From assembly GCF_001425745.1 (NCBI RefSeq), contig NZ_LMDF01000001.1:167154-231153 (forward strand): a stretch of DNA of 64,000 nt, in the 5' to 3' direction. Made by a program: the position numbers and the translations under genes. The notes under the pieces were generated by a model. It was not told the DNA's origin, searched no databases, and worked only from the letters and a program-made list of their open reading frames with translations. The stretch is from Caulobacter sp. Root343 (GTDB lineage Bacteria > Pseudomonadota > Alphaproteobacteria > Caulobacterales > Caulobacteraceae). This document shows, in pieces, positions 34,291-45,167 of this stretch; the stretch's first letter is position 1; the number at the start of each line of letters is the position of its first letter.

Positions 34291-34783
34291 GCGCCGCGGC
34301 CCCCGCGCGGGCCACCTGGCCGTCCTGGGCGCCGGAACCGCCGGAGACGCCGATCGAGCCGACGATCTTGCCGTCGACCAGCAGCAGTTCGCCGCCCTCG
34401 ACCGCCGTGGCGCCGGTGAAGATCGAATTCAGCGTTCCGGCCTTCACCGCGTCCTGGAAGTAGGAGGTAGGGCGGCGGAAGTTGGCCGAGGTATGGGCCT
34501 TCTTCAGCGCCACCTCATTCGAGCCGTACTGCGTGCCATCCATCTTTTCGGCGAACACCTGCTGGCCGTTCGACTCCAGGATGACGATGACCATGGTCCA
34601 GCCGTTCTTGCGCGCCTCCGCTTCGGCGGCCGCGACGACGGTCTTGGCCTCGGCCAGGGTGACCACGCGGCTGGAATAGGACGGCGCGGGCGCGGGCGTC
34701 GGGGCAGGCGCCGCCGTCTGGGCAAGGGCCGGGCCGCCGGTCAGGACGAGGCCGGCGGCGATCAGGGCGAGAGAGTTTCTCAT
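34283..34783 (-). CDS. GlcG/HbpS-family haem-binding-like protein, secreted
   Basis: This 166-residue protein has a signal peptide (NSLALIAAGLVLTGGPALA) and a proline/alanine linker, then a GlcG/HbpS fold (TLAEAKTVVAAAEAEARKNGW, ILESNGQQVFAEKMDG, VGSIGVSGGSGAQDGQVARAG). HbpS binds haem and senses redox state, and GlcG proteins often accompany oxidoreductases. It is translationally coupled (ATGA) to the large LamG protein, implying a joint periplasmic role. Confidence 0.85.
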   Translation of the reverse strand: MRNSLALIAAGLVLTGGPALAQTAAPAPTPAPAPSYSSRVVTLAEAKTVVAAAEAEARKNGWTMVIVILESNGQQVFAEKMDGTQYGSNEVALKKAHTSANFRRPTSYFQDAVKAGTLNSIFTGATAVEGGELLLVDGKIVGSIGVSGGSGAQDGQVARAGAAALK

Positions 34784-37700
34784 GGCAGCACGACCTCGTC
34801 GTTCAGAGCGGTGTTCTGGGGCTGGGCGGATACGATGCGGACCCTCAGGCCCGAGGCCTTCACGCCGGCGGGGATCTTCAGCTTCACCGAAGCGGTCTTG
34901 GGCAGCAAGTCCAGCGGCGCCTTGAGGGCCGGGATCGCCGTGCTGTTCAGGGTCTTGCCCGAGGCGTCGACCAGTTCCAGCCTAGCCGCCGCCGCGTCCT
35001 GGGCGCCCAGGCTATGGACCTTGGCGGTGACCGCCGAGCCCTTCACCGTCACGTCGCCGCGGCCGACACCGAGGTCGGCGCGCTTGGCCGGATCGTCGCC
35101 GGCCTTGACCAGCTTCATGTCGATGACCGTGGTCTGGCGCGGGGCCAGGGTGACCTTGGTCCCCAGGCTGCGCTCGAATGGCACGGCGCGGCTCTCGCCG
35201 GAACCGTCGATCGCGTCGTCGCCATTGGCGTCGGGGCCTTGGACCAAGCTCCATTGGCCGGACGCAACGTTCCAGCCGGTCATCGTCGCGGTCACCGGCT
35301 TGTCGGTGGTGTTGTAGGCGATGACCTTGAAGCCGGTCTTGGCAGCGTCCTTGACCAGCAGCGCCACGTCCGCGCCGTCGGCGTTATCGAAGCGCCACGA
35401 GACGACATGGCCCGGGGTCATCTGGCCGCGCTTGTTGGCGATGCCGCCGAGGCGCGAGCGTTGCAGGACGTCAGACGGCAGCTCGACACGGTCGGACCAC
35501 CAGTGGCCTTCCGTGTGCATGTACATGTGCTGGGCGTTGAACTGGATCTCGTCCGCATAGAGCGCCTCGAGATACTTCTTGTCGCCGGTCAGGCTCCAGG
35601 CCGCGTAGCGTTCCAGGGCGCCGCCCTTGGCCGCCAGCTTGACGATGGCGTCCTTGTTGGGCTCGCCCAGGTTCATGGCCGTTAGGGCGTTCTCGTTGAT
35701 GCTGCCCAGCGACTTGATGCCGTTCTTGGAGATCCGCCAGGTGATCGGCGCCAGATACTTCTTGTCGCCGGTCAGGCGCCAGGCGGCCCAGAACACCTGG
35801 AACGGACCATCTGCGCCCGAGCCCTGAAGCACCGTGCCGCCGCGCTCGGCGTCGCTGCGCCAGTTGATCTCGTTGGGATAGGAGCCGTCCTTGGCCACGT
35901 GGGCCAAATAGCCGTCAGCCAGGCCGATGACCGTCGCGCGGGCGGTGGGATCGCCGTTGTAGTCGCTGATCAGGATCGACGGGTGGACGACGCCGAACGA
36001 ATACGGCTTCTGCCACTCCCACGGACCTTCGCGGTACGAGATCTTGCCGTTGTACCAGTTGGTGTTGAAGTGGACGTGGCCCGCCGGGTTCTTGTCGACG
36101 ACGCGGGGCAGGGCTTTCACCGTCGTGAACAAGCGCTCGACCGCCAGCGGGTCGCCGTAGTTGACGTACATCGCCTCGGAGTTGGAATTGATGCCTTCCT
36201 CATAGGCGTGCAGTTCGTCGGTCACGATGGTCGAGAGACCGTCGGTGAACATGCCGTTCTTGTAGACGGCGTCGGTCAGGCGGTTCAGCGAGGTCGTGAT
36301 CTTGTCCGGCTGGACGCCCATCAGGGCCAGCCCGGGCCATTGCTGCAGCAGGTCGGTGTCGTCCGACAGGCCGCCGCCGAAGTCGCCGTAGTCCGCCTGG
36401 CGCTCGTCGATCCACCAGTCGACGAACTTGGTGACCAGTTTCAGGTCCTCGAGTTGGCGGAAGGCCCACAGCGGCGTCGCGTCGGCCGGCTTGGGCTGAT
36501 CGAAGGCCGGCCAGCCCTGGCTGCCATAGGTGATGTCGCCCCAGTACTCGCGGCCGACCTGGTTGTCGGGATCGACGCGCAGCAGGTCCGAGATGTCGGC
36601 GTACAGGCGGCGATAGAGGCCCTGGCGCTTTGAGGTCGTGTGCTCCTCGACCAGGAAAGCCCAGTTGTCCTTCACCTGGTTCAGGCGGTCGGCGACGTGC
36701 TCGGCCTTGGCCTTGTCGCGGTCCTTGAGCACCAGGCGGATCTTGGCGCCGTCCAGGGCCTTGGGGCCGAACTCGGTGCTGTCGGCGGCGATGGTCAGGT
36801 ACAGGCTGTCGGACGTCAGGATGCGGTCGCGCATATCCAGCCAGACGGTGCGGGCCTCGCCGGCCTTCACCGAGACGCTGACATCGATCATGTTGCGGCC
36901 TGGCCAGATCGGATCCTTGACCTGGATGTTCAACGGGATCGTTGATCCGGCCGCGCCAGGCAGGGCGGGGATGTCGATGGCGAGGCCGTCGAGGCCGTCG
37001 CGGGCGTTTTCCCAGCCATAGGCCCAGTTGCGCGCCAGCGGCTTGGCGGCCGGGGCGTCGCCGAAGCCGGACGGGATCAGCACGTGGACGATCGGCAGCC
37101 CCTTGGCCGTCAGGTCAGTCGCTGGGCGCGGGCGCGTCGGCGCGCCCTCTGGAATGGCCACGACGGTGGCGCGCTCGCCCGCCGGATGGCGGCCGGCGAT
37201 ATAGGCGTTGAGGCTGGTCAGGTTCAGATAGTCCGGCGCCACGTCGGCGCGGACCGTGTAGCTCATCTTGAATGCGTCCTTCGGCTCGGCGCCGGCGGTC
37301 ACGTTATAGGCCCAGATCTCCTGGATCGGGGTCTCCTGGGCGACGTTGGTGAAGGTCAGGACGCCGCCCTTCAGCGGCTGAGCCAAGGTGTTGACCGTGC
37401 GCTCCTGGTCCTTGGCGCGGGTCCCGACGCTGGCGCCCTTGTCGCCGGCCTTGGCCGCCCACGATAGGTCGCCATAGGCCGGGCCCTGGATCTCGATGCG
37501 GTTCACCGGCTCGTCGGGCAGGGACAGGGTCAGCGCCTTGCCGCCGTCGACATAGACGTTCCAGTCCGGCAGCTGGAAATAGTCGTTACGGCCGGGCAGG
37601 CGCGAGCGGTTGTAGACGCCGGGCCAGGTGGTCTCCTGGATGCCGTCCGTGCCCTTCCACATCCATTCCTTGAGGTCCTTCACGTCCGCGAACTCGACCT

Positions 37701-38556
37701 TGCGGATCGTGGTCTGGGCGTCGGCCAGGACGGGCGGCAGGTCCTTGTTCCAGCCGTAGCGTTGCTTCCAGGCGGCGTGCACGACCGGGTCGTCCAGGGT
37801 CGCCACCGGCGCGGCGGCGGCCGGCGCCTCATTGCGGGCCAGGGCGGCGATGGCGTCGGCGGCCAAGGGGCGGTCGTAGACGCGCAGCTCGTCCAGGTCG
37901 CCGCCGCGGGTGAAGTTGTAGCGGCTCTGCACCTGGTGCGGGGCGATCACGCGACCGGCGACGCCGAACTGGTCGAGGCCGGCGTCATAGACCGCCTTGG
38001 CCTCGGTCTTGGCCGCCAGTTTGCCGTCGACGAACAGCTGGACGCCGGTTGTCTCGTCCCAGGTGAAGGCCAGGTGGGTCCAGGCGTCGGCGGCCGGGTT
38101 CTTGTCGACCTTGAACGAGACGCGGGTGCGCGCCAGGCCGTTGTCGGTGACGAAGGCGTCGAAGCCGTGGCCGTTCCAGTCGACGCGCAGGAACGCCATG
38201 TCCCAGCTGGAGTGGTCGGCGTAGCCGACGCGGAAGATCACGAACGGGGCGACCCCGACCGGATAGCCCGAGCGCCAGAAGAACGACAGCGTGCCGCGCT
38301 GGGCCTGGATGTTGCCGGGCGCGTTCCACGAGACGACGCCGTCATCCTCGGCGTGGAAGCCCTTGCCGGCCTTGCCGCTGTCTATCGGCGTGACCTTGTC
38401 GGCGAAATTGGGGACCGGGTCGCCGGTGGCGACGTCCGCCACCAGGCCCTTGTCGCCCGAGACCTTGAACAGCAGGGCCGGCTCGGAACCCGGCGCCGCA
38501 GCGGCCGCGTTGGCCAGGATCAGCGCGCAGGCCGACCCAAGGAAAATCGCCTTCAT
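34780..38556 (-). CDS. Large secreted LamG-domain protein with a putative alpha-barrel catalytic region
   Basis: This 1258-residue protein has a signal peptide (MKAIFLGSACALILANAAAAA). Residues ~40-230 form a LamG/concanavalin-like jelly roll (GTLSFFWRSGYPVG, DAWTHLAFTWDETTGVQLFVDGKL, GGDLDELRVYDRPL). A beta-sandwich section follows. Around 680-1100 is a helical region with many Trp/Tyr/Asp motifs (YGDFGGGLSDDTDLLQQWPGL, WRLTGDKKYLAPI) resembling an (alpha/alpha)6 barrel of glycan-active enzymes. The end is beta-rich. A polysaccharide-degrading role is inferred. No family-defining catalytic pair is recognised. It is preceded by GGGAGGAGA and coupled to the GlcG-like gene. Confidence 0.75.
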   Translation of the reverse strand: MKAIFLGSACALILANAAAAAPGSEPALLFKVSGDKGLVADVATGDPVPNFADKVTPIDSGKAGKGFHAEDDGVVSWNAPGNIQAQRGTLSFFWRSGYPVGVAPFVIFRVGYADHSSWDMAFLRVDWNGHGFDAFVTDNGLARTRVSFKVDKNPAADAWTHLAFTWDETTGVQLFVDGKLAAKTEAKAVYDAGLDQFGVAGRVIAPHQVQSRYNFTRGGDLDELRVYDRPLAADAIAALARNEAPAAAAPVATLDDPVVHAAWKQRYGWNKDLPPVLADAQTTIRKVEFADVKDLKEWMWKGTDGIQETTWPGVYNRSRLPGRNDYFQLPDWNVYVDGGKALTLSLPDEPVNRIEIQGPAYGDLSWAAKAGDKGASVGTRAKDQERTVNTLAQPLKGGVLTFTNVAQETPIQEIWAYNVTAGAEPKDAFKMSYTVRADVAPDYLNLTSLNAYIAGRHPAGERATVVAIPEGAPTRPRPATDLTAKGLPIVHVLIPSGFGDAPAAKPLARNWAYGWENARDGLDGLAIDIPALPGAAGSTIPLNIQVKDPIWPGRNMIDVSVSVKAGEARTVWLDMRDRILTSDSLYLTIAADSTEFGPKALDGAKIRLVLKDRDKAKAEHVADRLNQVKDNWAFLVEEHTTSKRQGLYRRLYADISDLLRVDPDNQVGREYWGDITYGSQGWPAFDQPKPADATPLWAFRQLEDLKLVTKFVDWWIDERQADYGDFGGGLSDDTDLLQQWPGLALMGVQPDKITTSLNRLTDAVYKNGMFTDGLSTIVTDELHAYEEGINSNSEAMYVNYGDPLAVERLFTTVKALPRVVDKNPAGHVHFNTNWYNGKISYREGPWEWQKPYSFGVVHPSILISDYNGDPTARATVIGLADGYLAHVAKDGSYPNEINWRSDAERGGTVLQGSGADGPFQVFWAAWRLTGDKKYLAPITWRISKNGIKSLGSINENALTAMNLGEPNKDAIVKLAAKGGALERYAAWSLTGDKKYLEALYADEIQFNAQHMYMHTEGHWWSDRVELPSDVLQRSRLGGIANKRGQMTPGHVVSWRFDNADGADVALLVKDAAKTGFKVIAYNTTDKPVTATMTGWNVASGQWSLVQGPDANGDDAIDGSGESRAVPFERSLGTKVTLAPRQTTVIDMKLVKAGDDPAKRADLGVGRGDVTVKGSAVTAKVHSLGAQDAAAARLELVDASGKTLNSTAIPALKAPLDLLPKTASVKLKIPAGVKASGLRVRIVSAQPQNTALNDEVVLP

Positions 38557-38716
38557 ATGGACTGTCTCCTCCCGATGGCGGACATCTCGGACCCTACTCT
38601 TGGTAACCGGTGTCATGCCTGGGTGTTGGTGTAGCGCCGTAAGGGCATGCTTGCAAACCCGCGAAGGCCTGATAGGCCATGCTGCAAAGCACAAAAACGA
38701 TGGGCGGAAGTTGCCG

Positions 38717-40723
<2,007 letters not shown>

Positions 40724-40727
40724 GCGC

Positions 40728-41216
40728 ATGGCGAACACCTTTCGGATCTCGGTCCCCAGCCTGCTCAGCTTCAAGGGGCGTCTTCGGCGCTCGCACTATT
40801 GGGTGACAAGCTTCGCCCTGGGCGTCGTCAAGGCGGTGCTGACGGTCATTCTGGCGGCCGCGCTTGGACAGATCGAGACCAAGGACGGTGGCTTCGCCGC
40901 CAGCATCATGGAGGTGCTCTTCCTGTGGCCTACCCTGGCGCTGTTGGTGAAGCGGGGGCACGACCGCAACCGGTCGATCTGGTTCAGCCTCGGCCTCATG
41001 GCGCTCGCCATTCTGATGACCGTGGGCGTGGCGGTGGCCGATGGCTTCCACGAAGAGGTGTTGATGATCGCATGCGTTGTCGTCGTCATCGGGTGTTTCG
41101 GATTCCTGATCATCGACTATGGCTTCATCGACGGAACGCAAGGACCCAACCGCTACGGGCCTTCATCGAAGGGGATCGGCGCCGAGAGCCACGACGTGGC
41201 CGCGGCTTTCGACTGA
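40728..41216 (+). CDS. DUF805 membrane protein, first of three
   Basis: This 162-residue protein with about four helices has the DUF805 hallmarks LLSFKGRLRRSHYWVTSFAL, LLVKRGHDRNRSIWF and IDGTQGPNRYGPSSKG. The family has no known function. It starts 4 bp after pccA and heads a tandem series of three paralogues. Confidence 0.88.
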   Translation: MANTFRISVPSLLSFKGRLRRSHYWVTSFALGVVKAVLTVILAAALGQIETKDGGFAASIMEVLFLWPTLALLVKRGHDRNRSIWFSLGLMALAILMTVGVAVADGFHEEVLMIACVVVVIGCFGFLIIDYGFIDGTQGPNRYGPSSKGIGAESHDVAAAFD

Positions 41217-41259
41217 AGCTCGCGCTTGCCACCTCCGGTCGAGCCGTTAACTTGATCGG

Positions 41260-41754
41260 ATGGCGAAGAAGAATCAGTTCCTGCTAGACGGCCTGTTCGG
41301 TTTCGATGGCCGGTTTCGGCGCTCCGAATACTGGATCGCGAGTATCGGCGTCGGGGTTGTGCGTTTCGTAATCATGCTGGCCGCCGGCGCGGCTCTGGGC
41401 ATGGGGATAACGGAGGTGTCGAAGACGCTGCCGTTGCGTGTTGGCCTGGATCTGCTCTTCCTCTGGCCCTCGGCGGCGATCGCCATCAAGCGCGGACATG
41501 ATCGCAACCGCTCGGCGCTGTTCACCGGCGTCATGCTGGCGATCATCTATGTTGTCGCCGAGGTCTCCACCGCCTTGACCGGCGCTGGCCAGATGGTGGC
41601 CGGCGGCGTGGTCGCGCTTCTGATGTTCCCGGTGATCATCTACATGTTCATCGACTACGGCCTGATCGACGGCGCCAAGGGTCCGAACCGCTATGGTCCC
41701 TCGCCGAAGGGGCATCAGGGCGTCGGCGACGAGGTGGCCAAGACCTTCGACTGA
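41260..41754 (+). CDS. DUF805 membrane protein, second of three
   Basis: This 164-residue protein shows the same motifs as its neighbours: GLFGFDGRFRRSEYWIASIG, AIKRGHDRNRSALF and IDGAKGPNRYGPSPKG. It clearly resembles the first copy along its length, so the pair probably arose by tandem duplication. Helices are predicted at about 27-47, 68-80, 88-105 and 118-135. Confidence 0.88.
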   Translation: MAKKNQFLLDGLFGFDGRFRRSEYWIASIGVGVVRFVIMLAAGAALGMGITEVSKTLPLRVGLDLLFLWPSAAIAIKRGHDRNRSALFTGVMLAIIYVVAEVSTALTGAGQMVAGGVVALLMFPVIIYMFIDYGLIDGAKGPNRYGPSPKGHQGVGDEVAKTFD

Positions 41755-41836
41755 GGCGGCTCTTTCTCCGGCACGGCGCAGGCTCTAGATTGGGCCTGTC
41801 GGCGGATGGCCGACTCGAAGGGCTGCAAGGGCGGGC

Positions 41837-42241
41837 ATGAGCGATCGTAGCGAATGGGCGGAACTGTTCCTGTCGGCGAACGGCAGGCTGTCGCGCACGC
41901 CGTTCCTGATCGCGGCCGCCGTGCTGATTGGCTTCGCAACGTTTTATGAGGCGCTTGCCAACTACACGCTGCACTGGCTGACCGGCTGGTTCGTATACCC
42001 GATCCTGCTGTTCTCGGGCGCCTGTCTCTTGTCCAAGCGCCTGCATGATCGCGGCCGGTCCGGATGGTGGTCGCTGCTGATTCTGGTGGCGGTGGTCGCG
42101 GTGTGGCCGCAGCCCGAGCACTTCCTGGATTTCCTGTTCTCGCTGGTGCTCATCTGGGCGATCGTCGAGCTGGGCGTCATGGGCGGCGAGCAGGGCGCGA
42201 ACCGCTATGGGGCCAACCCAATGAAGGTAGTTTCGGTCTAA
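41837..42241 (+). CDS. DUF805 membrane protein, third and most diverged copy
   Basis: This 134-residue protein retains [37 protein letters not shown] and [14 protein letters not shown]. It is shorter than the others and diverged more, indicating an older split. Its stop overlaps that of lipB by three bases, tail to tail. Confidence 0.86.
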   Translation: MSDRSEWAELFLSANGRLSRTPFLIAAAVLIGFATFYEALANYTLHWLTGWFVYPILLFSGACLLSKRLHDRGRSGWWSLLILVAVVAVWPQPEHFLDFLFSLVLIWAIVELGVMGGEQGANRYGANPMKVVSV

Positions 42242-42963
42242 ACCGGCGCCGCCGTTTCCTCGACGGGCCCGAACACCCTCCCGAAGCTGGCCCGCAGCGC
42301 CGCGTCGGCCTCGTCCAAGGTCACCGGCAGACCCAGGTCGACCAGGCTGGTCACCCCATGCTCGGTCTGGCCACAGGGGACGATGCCGGAGAAGTGGGAG
42401 AGATCCGGCTCCACGTTCAGGCTGATCCCGTGGAAGCTGACCCACTTGCGCAGCTTGACGCCGATGGCGGCGATCTTGTCCTCGCGGCTCCAGCCCGGGC
42501 CCTTGCGCTCGACCCAGACGCCGACCCGGCCGTCGCGCAGCTCGCCGGTGACGTTGAAGGCGGAAAGGGCGTCGATGATCCACGCCTCCAGCGCCGCGAC
42601 GAAGGCGCGCACGTCGCGGCCGCGCCGGGTCAGGTCCAGCATTACATAGGCCACCCGCTGACCGGGGCCGTGATAGGTGAACTGCCCGCCGCGCCCGCTC
42701 TCGAACACGGGGAAGCGGTCAGGCTCGATCAGGTCGCCGTTTTTGGCCGAAACCCCGGCTGTATAGAGCGGCGGATGCTCCAGCAGCCAGACCAACTCGC
42801 CCGCCATTCCGTCGGCGATGGCGGCGGCGCGAGCCTCCATGGCGGCAACCGCTGCCGGGTAATCCACGTAGTCGGTCGAAACCGCCCACCCCACCGGCGC
42901 GGCGTCGTCGCGCCTCATGGTCGGAAGCCCAGTATTTTCAGGGTTTAACGGGAGAGCAAGCAT
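42238..42963 (-). CDS. lipB: Octanoyl-[ACP]:protein N-octanoyltransferase
   Basis: This 241-residue enzyme moves octanoyl from ACP to lipoyl domains. [21 protein letters not shown] is the signature, the catalytic cysteine is in [15 protein letters not shown], and the lysine in [17 protein letters not shown]. The start at 42963 has AGGG upstream. A later ATG at 42918 is possible. It is divergent from the SpoA-domain gene. Confidence 0.93.
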   Translation of the reverse strand: MLALPLNPENTGLPTMRRDDAAPVGWAVSTDYVDYPAAVAAMEARAAAIADGMAGELVWLLEHPPLYTAGVSAKNGDLIEPDRFPVFESGRGGQFTYHGPGQRVAYVMLDLTRRGRDVRAFVAALEAWIIDALSAFNVTGELRDGRVGVWVERKGPGWSREDKIAAIGVKLRKWVSFHGISLNVEPDLSHFSGIVPCGQTEHGVTSLVDLGLPVTLDEADAALRASFGRVFGPVEETAAPV

Positions 42964-43035
42964 ACGGCCCTAATCTTGCAATCGAGACGTGGCGACCCGG
43001 TCGGTCGTTTGAGTCAGTTTCAGGGGCCTTACTTC

Positions 43036-43287
43036 GTGAGCCAGGTCAACGCCGTCAATGTCGAGATCTCCGTCCTACTGGGGCGCTCGATCTTGCCCAT
43101 GCAGCAACTGCTGCGCATGGGCCGCGGCGCGGTGATCCCGCTGGACGCCAAGACCAACGACGAAGTGTGGATCCTGGCCAACAACCACCCGATCGCGCGC
43201 GGCGAAATCCAGATCAGCGACGACCGCATCGCCATCCAGGTGACCCGCGCGGCCGACGTCTACGACTACATGGCCGGCGGGACCTAA
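43036..43287 (+). CDS. FliN-like SpoA-domain protein
   Basis: This 83-residue protein consists of little more than one SpoA/FliN C-terminal domain (VNVEISVLLGRSILPMQQLLRMGRGAVIPLD, then NDEVWILANNHPIARGEIQI). GTG 43036 has AGGGG upstream. A TTG at 42976 would add 20 residues. FliN proteins form the flagellar C-ring, but this gene is isolated from other flagellar genes, so it may be an accessory C-ring component or a type III-like adaptor. Confidence 0.8.
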   Translation: MSQVNAVNVEISVLLGRSILPMQQLLRMGRGAVIPLDAKTNDEVWILANNHPIARGEIQISDDRIAIQVTRAADVYDYMAGGT

Positions 43288-43373
43288 GAAGCCGCAGGCT
43301 GGAACTTCGCACATAGCGAACTTCCGACTTCCCAAATCCGATTCAGTTTGCTACCTGCCGCCCCTCACCACGA

Positions 43374-43458
43374 GCGGTCGTGGCGGAATTGGTAGACGCG
43401 CAGCGTTGAGGTCGCTGTATCGCAAGATGTGGAAGTTCGAGTCTTCTCGACCGCACCA
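43374..43458 (+). tRNA. tRNA-Leu (anticodon GAG)
   Basis: An 85-nt class II tRNA. The acceptor stem is GCGGTCG/CGACCGC with an encoded ACCA tail. The anticodon stem CAGCG/CGCTG encloses loop TTGAGGT (anticodon GAG, reading CUC/CUU). It has a long variable arm and the leucine-type D-arm GGCGGAATTGGTAGACGC. Confidence 0.95.
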
Positions 43459-43474
43459 GTGTTGAACACGGAAT

Positions 43475-43520
43475 AGAGCGCTCCCGGCGAAATCGGTTTC
43501 CGACTCGCTAGGGGCGCTCT
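43475..43520 (+). terminator. Hairpin after tRNA-Leu(GAG)
   Basis: AGAGCGCTCC pairs with GGGGCGCTCT (one G-T wobble) and is followed by AATCGTTTCT. Placed 16 bp after the tRNA, it is likely the tRNA terminator. Confidence 0.5.
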
Positions 43521-43603
43521 AATCGTTTCTGGCCTTGGTTTCGCCCCAAGCGCGCTTCACGGACCCAGCCTTACGAAACCAGCCTAGAGCTCAGGAGGCC
43601 CCC

Positions 43604-45073
43604 ATGACCCGGGACACCGCCGAACTGACCGACGACGTGCTGGACGACATCCCGCTGGCCCAGATCCCGCTGCCCAAGTCCGAGACCCCCGAGGAGCTGG
43701 AAGATCTCGCCCTCGGCGACGACTACGCCCTCAATCCCGAATATGTCGAGATGGTCGTCGACGCCGCCGACAGCGGCGACACCAAGCGCCTGCGCGAGCT
43801 GGTGGGCGCCCTGGACCCGGCCGACGTCGCCGACCTGATGGGCTTCCTGACCGCTGACTACCGCGAGGAGATCATCCCGCTGCTCGACCCCGAGGCGCTG
43901 GGCGAGATCATCTCGGAGCTGGAGGACAACATCCGCGAGGAGGTGCTGGAGGCGACCCCGTCGGTCACCCTGGCCCGCGCGCTGGAGGAACTGGACACCG
44001 ACGACGCCGCCGACGTCATCGACGACCTGGACGACACCAAGCGCTTCCAGGTGCTGGCCGCCATGGGCGAGATCGACCGCGCCGCCATCGAGACGACCCT
44101 GTCGTACGAGGACGAGACCGCCGGCCGCCTGATGCAGCGCGAGTTCTTGGCCGCGCCGGAATTCTGGACCGTCGGCCAGACCATCGACCACGTCCGCGAG
44201 GCGGGTGACCAGCTGCCCGAGCTGTTCTTCGACGTCTATGTGGTGGATCCGACCTTCAAGCCGGTGGGGGCGATCCCGATCAGCATCCTGCTGCGCAGCC
44301 GCCGGGAGACGCCGCTGGCCGAACTGATGGAGGCGGTCACCGAAATCGACGTGGCGATGGACCAGGAAGAGGTCGCCTACATCTTCGACAAGTACCACCT
44401 GATCAGCGCCCCGGTGATCGAGCCGGGCGGGCGGCTGGTGGGCCAGATCACCGTCGACGACATCGTCGAGGTCATCCGCGATGAAGCCCAGGAGGACATC
44501 CTGGCCCTGGCCGGCGTGTCCGACGCCGGCCGCGACGCCTCGGTCATCGAGATCGTCAAGTCGCGCCTGCCGTGGCTGATGCTGAACTTGGCCACCGCCA
44601 CCCTGGCGGTCAGCGGGGTCGCCATCTTCCAGGCCGAGATCGCCCAGCTGGTGGCCCTGGCCATCCTGATGCCGATCGTCTCGTCGCTGGGCGGCAACGC
44701 CGGCACCCAGACCCTGGCCGTCGCCGTCCGCGCGCTGTCCAGCAAGGAACTGACCACCGCCAACGCCCGCCGCATCGTAATGCGCGAGCTGCTGGTCGGC
44801 CTGGTCAACGGCCTGTGCCTGGCCCTGGTGATGGGGACGGCGACCTATTTGTTCTTCGGCGCCAAGGACCATCACGGCAAGCTGGCGATCATCGTCGGCG
44901 CGGCGCTGATCGCCAACATCTTCACCGCCGCCCTGGGCGGCATCCTGGCGCCCCTGGCGCTGGAGAAGATGGGACGCGACCCGGCGGTGTCGTCGTCGAT
45001 CTTCGTGACCTTCCTGACCGACTTCACCGGCTTCTTCGCGGTGCTGCTGATCGCGGCCCTGCTGCTGCACTGA
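43604..45073 (+). CDS. mgtE: MgtE-type magnesium transporter
   Basis: This 489-residue Mg2+ channel has an acidic MgtE_N domain (about 60-165), two CBS domains (about 170-290, FDVYVVDPTFKPVGAIPI and ISAPVIEPGGRLVGQITVDDIVEVI) and five transmembrane helices. ILMPIVSSLGGNAGTQTLAV is the pore motif and LTDFTGFFAVLLIAALLL the last helix. The cytoplasmic part senses intracellular Mg2+. The ATG has AGGAGG upstream. The N-terminus is unusually acidic. Confidence 0.93.
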   Translation: MTRDTAELTDDVLDDIPLAQIPLPKSETPEELEDLALGDDYALNPEYVEMVVDAADSGDTKRLRELVGALDPADVADLMGFLTADYREEIIPLLDPEALGEIISELEDNIREEVLEATPSVTLARALEELDTDDAADVIDDLDDTKRFQVLAAMGEIDRAAIETTLSYEDETAGRLMQREFLAAPEFWTVGQTIDHVREAGDQLPELFFDVYVVDPTFKPVGAIPISILLRSRRETPLAELMEAVTEIDVAMDQEEVAYIFDKYHLISAPVIEPGGRLVGQITVDDIVEVIRDEAQEDILALAGVSDAGRDASVIEIVKSRLPWLMLNLATATLAVSGVAIFQAEIAQLVALAILMPIVSSLGGNAGTQTLAVAVRALSSKELTTANARRIVMRELLVGLVNGLCLALVMGTATYLFFGAKDHHGKLAIIVGAALIANIFTAALGGILAPLALEKMGRDPAVSSSIFVTFLTDFTGFFAVLLIAALLLH

Positions 45074-45167
45074 CACGTTTCCAGCCGTTATAGGGGAAAC
45101 TGGCGCCGACCTTGCGCCGGGACAGACGAACGCATCCGCGTCTGTTTCAAACTGGGTCAACTAGGCG

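Noticed and set aside
38557..38716. LacI-type operator near 38600 (TGGTAACCGGTGTCA)
   Set aside because: Only the inner ACCGGT is palindromic and the flanks mismatch, so the site is too weak to list as a feature.
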